A stretch of DNA of 53,785 nucleotides, taken from the NCBI GenBank assembly GCA_021775805.1, contig JAJFHD010000062.1:1-53785 (forward strand). The letters are read 5' to 3'. Source of the stretch: Alphaproteobacteria bacterium (GTDB taxonomy: Bacteria > Pseudomonadota > Alphaproteobacteria > Rhizobiales > JAJFHC01). This document shows, one piece after another, positions 50,506 through 53,785 of the stretch; positions within the stretch are counted from its first letter, which is position 1, and every line of letters starts with the position of its first letter. The notes under the pieces are model-generated. The model saw only the letters and a list, made by a program, of their open reading frames with translations. It was not told the DNA's origin and searched no databases. A program made the translations under genes and the position numbers.

Positions 50506-51120
50506 ATGCGGATTATTCGACTTGAGACACTGACGGTCTGCCTAGGCCTGCTCGTCGCGGCGCCGTCTATTGTCACGGCCGTCAACGCTCACTCCGGCGC
50601 CAAAGGCGTGGTGAAGGAAAGAATGGAACTGATGGGCGTCCTCAAGGATGCCATGAAAAAATTGACGGCGATGTTCCGTGACGAGGAAGCCTACGACGCC
50701 AAGAAGGTCAGCGCTGCAGCCCTGATTCTGAAGGATCATGCTGGGGAGAAGATGACAAAGCTGTTTCCCGAAGGCCCGGTGCACAAACCGAGTGAAGCCC
50801 TTCCCGGCATCTGGAAAAGCTGGAAGGAATTCGACAACATGGCCAGAGACCTCAGGGTCTTTGCAGGGACGCTGTCTGCCTCGGCCGGCAACTCCCGCGC
50901 GCCGATGGCAGCGAATGGCACCATGATGAGCCAGGGCGGTATGATGAGCCAGGGCGGCATGATGAGCCAGGGCGGCATGATGAACCAGGGCGGCATGATG
51001 ACTGGAGAGCCAGAGGCCACCGCGGAAATGTTGAAAACCATGCCGCCGGATGCCTCGTTCGCGATGGTTGCCAACACCTGCACCGCGTGCCACACCAAAT
51101 TCCGCCTGAAGAAGAAGTGA
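50506..51120 (+). CDS. Cytochrome c' with a methionine-rich repeat insertion
   Basis: A 204-residue class II cytochrome c (cytochrome c'), exported by a signal peptide (about 1-28, ending AVNAHS). Its four-helix bundle is recognisable: RMELMGVLKDAMKKLTAMFR in helix one, FPEGPVHKPSEALPGIWKSW in the middle, and the C-terminal heme site Cys192-Thr-Ala-Cys195-His196 (CTACHTKFRLKKK). Between helices three and four lies an insertion (residues 138-166) with four MMSQGG/MMNQGG units, methionine pairs typical of periplasmic copper(I) sites. Plain cytochromes c' lack this. It follows the previous cytochrome by 13 bases and precedes the diheme cytochrome by 11. Confidence 0.9.
   Translation: MRIIRLETLTVCLGLLVAAPSIVTAVNAHSGAKGVVKERMELMGVLKDAMKKLTAMFRDEEAYDAKKVSAAALILKDHAGEKMTKLFPEGPVHKPSEALPGIWKSWKEFDNMARDLRVFAGTLSASAGNSRAPMAANGTMMSQGGMMSQGGMMSQGGMMNQGGMMTGEPEATAEMLKTMPPDASFAMVANTCTACHTKFRLKKK
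50923..50994 (+). repeat. Four tandem 18-bp repeats encoding Met-Met-(Ser/Asn)-Gln-Gly-Gly
   Basis: ATGATGAGCCAGGGCGGT and three near copies run end to end: 50923-50940, 50941-50958, 50959-50976 and 50977-50994 (the last with AAC for AGC), followed by a partial ATGATG. The near identity suggests recent slippage, so copy number may vary between strains. Confidence 0.92.
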
Positions 51121-51131
51121 GAACTCTATCC

Positions 51132-52055
51132 ATGCGGTCGAAACTCTTTGCAGTGCTGATTGTCACGGTACTGACAGGCGCCGCGGTGGCGGTCTATTTT
51201 CTGCGTCCGGTTGAGCGGCAAATACGCGATCTTGCCGGCTTCGAAGGGGATGTGAACCGCGGCGCCTACCTGGCGCGTGCGTCGGGCTGTTTTGGCTGCC
51301 ACACGGATTCCAGGAAGAAAGGGCCTGTGCTCGCCGGTGGCGGCGCGATGAAGACACCGTTTGGAACCTTCTATCCGCCCAACATCACGACCCATCCCGA
51401 GGACGGCCTGGGCGCCTGGACGCGCGATCAGTTTGCCGCGGCTCTCACGGAAGGGATCGGTCCGGATGGACAAAATTATTATCCGGCATTCATCTATCCC
51501 CATTACACGGCGTTCTCCGATCAGGACATTGCGGACCTGTGGGCGGCGTTCAGGACGGTCCCGCCGGTTCAGAACTCGGTCCCCGGTCACGACCTGCCGT
51601 TTCCCTTCGGTTTTCGGTTTCTCCTGAACGGGTGGAAGCGGTTGTTTTTCGACCAGGGCGCATTCAAACCCGATCCGGCACAGTCGCCTGAGTGGAACCG
51701 CGGCGCCTATCTCGCAACCGGACCAACTCATTGCGTCGCCTGCCATACACCGCGGAACATCTTCGGGGCGCATGACTATGCCCATGATCTTAAGGGCACA
51801 GCAGACGGACCGAATGGCGAAAAGGTGCCCGCCATAAGCGGCGATGAACTCAGAAAGAAGGGGTGGTCGAAGAAAGCGCTGGCCTTTGCCCTGCGTACCG
51901 GCATCATGCCGGACGGTGATGCCTTTGGCGGTACTATGGGAGAGGTCGTGCAGGACAGCACGAGGTGGTTGAACAATGCTGACCTGGACGCGATTGCTGA
52001 ATACGTCATGTCGGTTGGAGTGGATGCCGGTAAGATCAAAAAGGGCGCGAACTGA
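51132..52055 (+). CDS. Diheme cytochrome c
   Basis: A 307-residue two-heme cytochrome. Residues about 5-23 are a membrane anchor (LFAVLIVTVLTGAAVAVYFL). Heme motifs are Cys53-Phe-Gly-Cys56-His57 (RASGCFGCHTDSR) and Cys201-Val-Ala-Cys204-His205 (GPTHCVACHTPRN). Each half begins NRGAYLARASG or NRGAYLATGP, showing internal duplication, and PNITTHPEDGLGAWTRDQFA is typical of the alcohol dehydrogenase cytochrome subunit and related diheme cytochromes. It likely accepts electrons in the periplasm and passes them to quinone or an oxidase. It starts 11 bases after the cytochrome c' gene. Confidence 0.92.
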   Translation: MRSKLFAVLIVTVLTGAAVAVYFLRPVERQIRDLAGFEGDVNRGAYLARASGCFGCHTDSRKKGPVLAGGGAMKTPFGTFYPPNITTHPEDGLGAWTRDQFAAALTEGIGPDGQNYYPAFIYPHYTAFSDQDIADLWAAFRTVPPVQNSVPGHDLPFPFGFRFLLNGWKRLFFDQGAFKPDPAQSPEWNRGAYLATGPTHCVACHTPRNIFGAHDYAHDLKGTADGPNGEKVPAISGDELRKKGWSKKALAFALRTGIMPDGDAFGGTMGEVVQDSTRWLNNADLDAIAEYVMSVGVDAGKIKKGAN

Positions 52056-52147
52056 AGTCATACAAACGGCTTGATTTCCCTGTTCGATGGTTTGCAGCGT
52101 GCCCGGACCATGGACAGTCTTTGAACTGGTAATGCTAGGATGATGAA

Positions 52148-52615
52148 ATGAAACAGACAATCACGACGGTGCTCGGTGTATTTGCGTTTGCTGCCGTCTG
52201 GGCGACACCGCTTGGCGCGCAGGACGCGATGCACAGCAGTATGGTGGTTTACAAGTCCCCAAACTGCGGCTGTTGCGGCAGTTGGGTGAAGATCATGAAG
52301 GACGCCGGCTTCACGGTTACCGTCCGGGACACCGAAGACATGGAGAGCGTGAAGAAACTTGCCGGAATTCCCGGCGATCACCAGGCCTGCCATACGGCAA
52401 AGATCGGGGGTTATGTGGTCGAAGGCCATGTGCCGGCATCGACCATCAAACGGATGCTGTCCGCCAAGCCGGATATTCACGGCATTGCGGTTCCGGGCAT
52501 GCCTTTCGGGTCTCCTGGGATGGGTCACGACCCGAACGCCCGGTATTCCGTCATGACGCTGGAAAAGGATGGCACCAAGCCATCGCGGGTCTACGAGCAG
52601 ATCGGCGCCGAATAG
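52148..52615 (+). CDS. CopG-like (DUF411) periplasmic copper protein
   Basis: A 155-residue exported DUF411 protein. Residues 1-24 are a signal peptide (TVLGVFAFAAVWATPLGAQD). The motif Cys40-Gly-Cys42-Cys43-Gly-Ser-Trp (SPNCGCCGSWVKIMKDAGF) is followed by a Cys-His pair (HQACHTAK), a conserved VEGHVP and Met-rich VPGMPFGSPGMGH. These residues match CopG of copper-resistance clusters, a thioredoxin-like protein that holds a copper cluster between its Cys residues. It follows the diheme cytochrome by 92 bases. Presence beside the copper ATPase and Met-rich cytochrome supports a role in periplasmic copper handling. Confidence 0.88.
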   Translation: MKQTITTVLGVFAFAAVWATPLGAQDAMHSSMVVYKSPNCGCCGSWVKIMKDAGFTVTVRDTEDMESVKKLAGIPGDHQACHTAKIGGYVVEGHVPASTIKRMLSAKPDIHGIAVPGMPFGSPGMGHDPNARYSVMTLEKDGTKPSRVYEQIGAE

Positions 52616-52640
52616 GCCGTGGCGCGGCTTGGAGGAGATG

Positions 52641-52666
52641 AAGGCATCGCCATCACGCCTTTTTTA
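52641..52666. terminator. Terminator-like hairpin at the end of the copper cluster
   Basis: AAGGC (52641-52645) pairs with GCCTT (52657-52661) and a run of six T follows. It would end plus-strand transcription after the DUF411 gene. It overlaps the last codons of the minus-strand cyclase-like gene, so the match is short and the call is weak. Confidence 0.4.
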
Positions 52667-53264
52667 GCGGCTGCGCAATCCTCAGAATGGAAATGTCCAG
52701 TTTTGTGTCCGAACAGTCGACGGCTTCCGATTCGACCCGGGCCTCGCTCGGCACCCGGTCAAATGCCGTCTCGGTGATCAAAATCTCCCCGGACTCCGCA
52801 AAATCCTCGCCCAGGTAACTGGCAACATTGACGGGAAAGCCCCAAAAGTCGTTTTCCTTGAACAGCAGGAATTCGCCATGGTCAATGCCGAAGGACGCAT
52901 GGATTTCAAAATCGTCCGGCACCGTCAGGTTCATGGCGTCGAGCGTCAGCGAATAGGTCTTGGCTGCATTGATCGCATCGAGAACATCGGGAAAACGCGC
53001 GAAACAGTTATCCGCCTCGAACTTCACGATCCGGCCGTTGTGATGTTCGATTATCGGTTGAACCGTTGTCCGCATCTGCTGAATCATCGACAGGTAATGA
53101 ACGATGCCTCTCACGTTGGACAGCCGCGAGAACCCCGCCATATCCAGCACGAACACGGTTTCTTCAACGCCGAATTCATCCCATATTTTTTCATTGAACT
53201 GCGACCGCTCGCTGTCCTGCTGCAAGTTGGCGTACTGAGCGAGATATTCAGAAAAAATCGGCAT
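52653..53264 (-). CDS. Class III nucleotidyl cyclase-like (CHD) domain protein
   Basis: A 203-residue protein that is mostly one class III cyclase homology domain. The first metal Asp41 is in FVLDMAGFSRLSNV, and a second acidic residue, Asp85, in RIVKFEADNCFARF. The transition-state Asn is kept in FWGFPVNVASYLGEDF but the Arg normally three to four residues later is Tyr/Leu, and HxSFGIDHGEFL matches the family core. Activity is therefore doubtful; a regulatory or binding role is possible. No sensor domain is attached. The start at 53264 has GGAG about ten bases upstream; the 53-residue longer reading from 53423 is less convincing. It is convergent with the copper cluster. Confidence 0.75.
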   Translation of the reverse strand: MPIFSEYLAQYANLQQDSERSQFNEKIWDEFGVEETVFVLDMAGFSRLSNVRGIVHYLSMIQQMRTTVQPIIEHHNGRIVKFEADNCFARFPDVLDAINAAKTYSLTLDAMNLTVPDDFEIHASFGIDHGEFLLFKENDFWGFPVNVASYLGEDFAESGEILITETAFDRVPSEARVESEAVDCSDTKLDISILRIAQPLKKA

Positions 53265-53603
53265 TTTTGCTAACTCCAGAATGCGGTGTACGAAGTCAGG
53301 GAAGACCGCAGGTATCGATTTGCCCGGGCCAACAGGATCGTCGGGGCGATTATTGGAAACGGTATTGGGAAAAATTGCAACCGGCTTCGTGCGATTGGAT
53401 GCACGCTCCATTCTCAATGTCATGCAGGCATGATCGGAACATCGCCGATCTGTTTATTTTCCCGTCTCACATTTTTCAAGACAAACCGGAACCGTTCGAT
53501 GTAATGCACCCGGCCGGCGCGCCATTGCATCAAGTATTTGTCGTTTTTCCACATTCATGCCAACCTGCGATTACCTTGACGGCAATGCGGGGGACAAAGG
53601 GGT

Positions 53604-53785
53604 GTGAAGACGTCATTGCAACACCATGCAGTGTGGATGGTCCGGTTGATCGCCGTGCTGGCGTTGCTGTGGCCGGGGCTGTCCCGTGCCGCGCTGAACG
53701 AAGACGCCGCCAACGCGGTCCAGACGGCGGTTTATGAATCGGCTGCCACCCTGGCTGCCGCCAAGCGCCAGTTCAGCGCCCGCAT
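53604..53785 (+). CDS. Exported protein, 3' part beyond window
   Basis: A plus-strand frame starts at GTG 53604 behind AAAGGG and is open to the end of the window (at least 60 residues). The N terminus has a basic start, a hydrophobic stretch RLIAVLALLWPGLSRAALNE that reads as a signal peptide, and an Ala-rich mature start. An in-frame ATG at 53637 is an alternative start. The product cannot be named from this part. It is divergent from the cyclase-like gene across a gap of 339 bases (53265-53603) in which I see no clear operator. Confidence 0.6.
   Translation, partial: MKTSLQHHAVWMVRLIAVLALLWPGLSRAALNEDAANAVQTAVYESAATLAAAKRQFSAR

Noticed and set aside
1..53785. CRISPR arrays, tRNA and rRNA genes
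   Set aside because: I saw no regularly spaced identical repeats, no cloverleaf-like conserved tRNA arms and no rRNA sequence; tRNA detection by eye is limited, so a missed tRNA is possible.

Overview
The window looks like the chromosome of an alphaproteobacterium, probably of the Hyphomicrobiales/Rhizobiales type. It is GC-rich with short intergenic gaps. The gene content fits: a DUF3772-type large MscS channel, an orphan ParA-like ATPase, several liv-type ABC transporter genes, a molybdenum hydroxylase with CoxD/CoxE-like helpers, and copper/cytochrome c genes. No rRNA, tRNA or CRISPR array was seen. All assignments come from reading translations and DNA motifs by eye; no database search was run.

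Region 1 (1-13.4 kb) is an envelope, ion and stress neighbourhood: a LysR regulator, a small unknown protein, a large MscS-type channel, an SLC30A9-like cation diffusion facilitator followed directly by a ZntB/CorA-type channel, a LapA-like membrane protein, an OmpA-domain protein with four degenerate ~60-residue repeats, and a tandem-domain universal stress protein behind an FNR/FixK-type box. A 33-bp element (TACTCA...CTAT...GTTTGA) lies upstream of three of these genes on the coding strand. Degraded IS3 and IS6 remnants and a small orphan secreted protein sit in the middle.

Region 2 (13.4-17.0 kb) is an insertion-sequence cluster: the 5' half of an IS6-type element whose matching 3' half is 6 kb away, an apparently intact IS110/IS1111-like element, a truncated second IS6-type transposase, and an IS630-type element with clear TA target duplications whose transposase needs a -1 frameshift.

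Region 3 (17.2-42.1 kb) is the most striking part: about 25 kb of genes all on the plus strand, apparently one transport and catabolism island for an unidentified compound. It starts with a periplasmic binding protein (followed by a terminator-like hairpin), an iron-type alcohol dehydrogenase, an aldehyde dehydrogenase and an AraC regulator. A tight operon follows: two Liv permeases, a LivG ATPase, a LivF ATPase fused to a Tm-1-like (UPF0261) domain, a PEP-hydrolase-like TIM barrel, a 1050-residue flotillin with hendecad repeats, two SRPBCC proteins, and a cox-like molybdenum hydroxylase set whose molybdopterin subunit is split in two with a proline-rich tail on the first half. Then come MoxR and VWA proteins (CoxD/CoxE-like), an amidohydrolase, a lactonase-like metallo-beta-lactamase-fold protein, and an SMP-30/isochorismatase-like fusion with Ser at the usual catalytic Cys. 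My inference is an imported compound hydroxylated by a membrane-associated molybdoenzyme, followed by ring or lactone hydrolysis and alcohol/aldehyde oxidation. The substrate cannot be told from sequence.

Region 4 (42.1-53.8 kb) holds an orphan ParA on the minus strand and then a copper/cytochrome island: small Cys/His-rich secreted proteins, an L,D-transpeptidase, a cytochrome c, a TVP38-type membrane protein, and a MerR/CueR-type promoter with the diagnostic 19-bp spacer ahead of dsbA-like and copper P-type ATPase genes. Further c-type cytochromes follow (one a cytochrome c' carrying a Met-rich 18-bp repeat) and a CopG-like DUF411 protein. A nucleotidyl-cyclase-like protein and a secreted protein cut by the window edge close the region.
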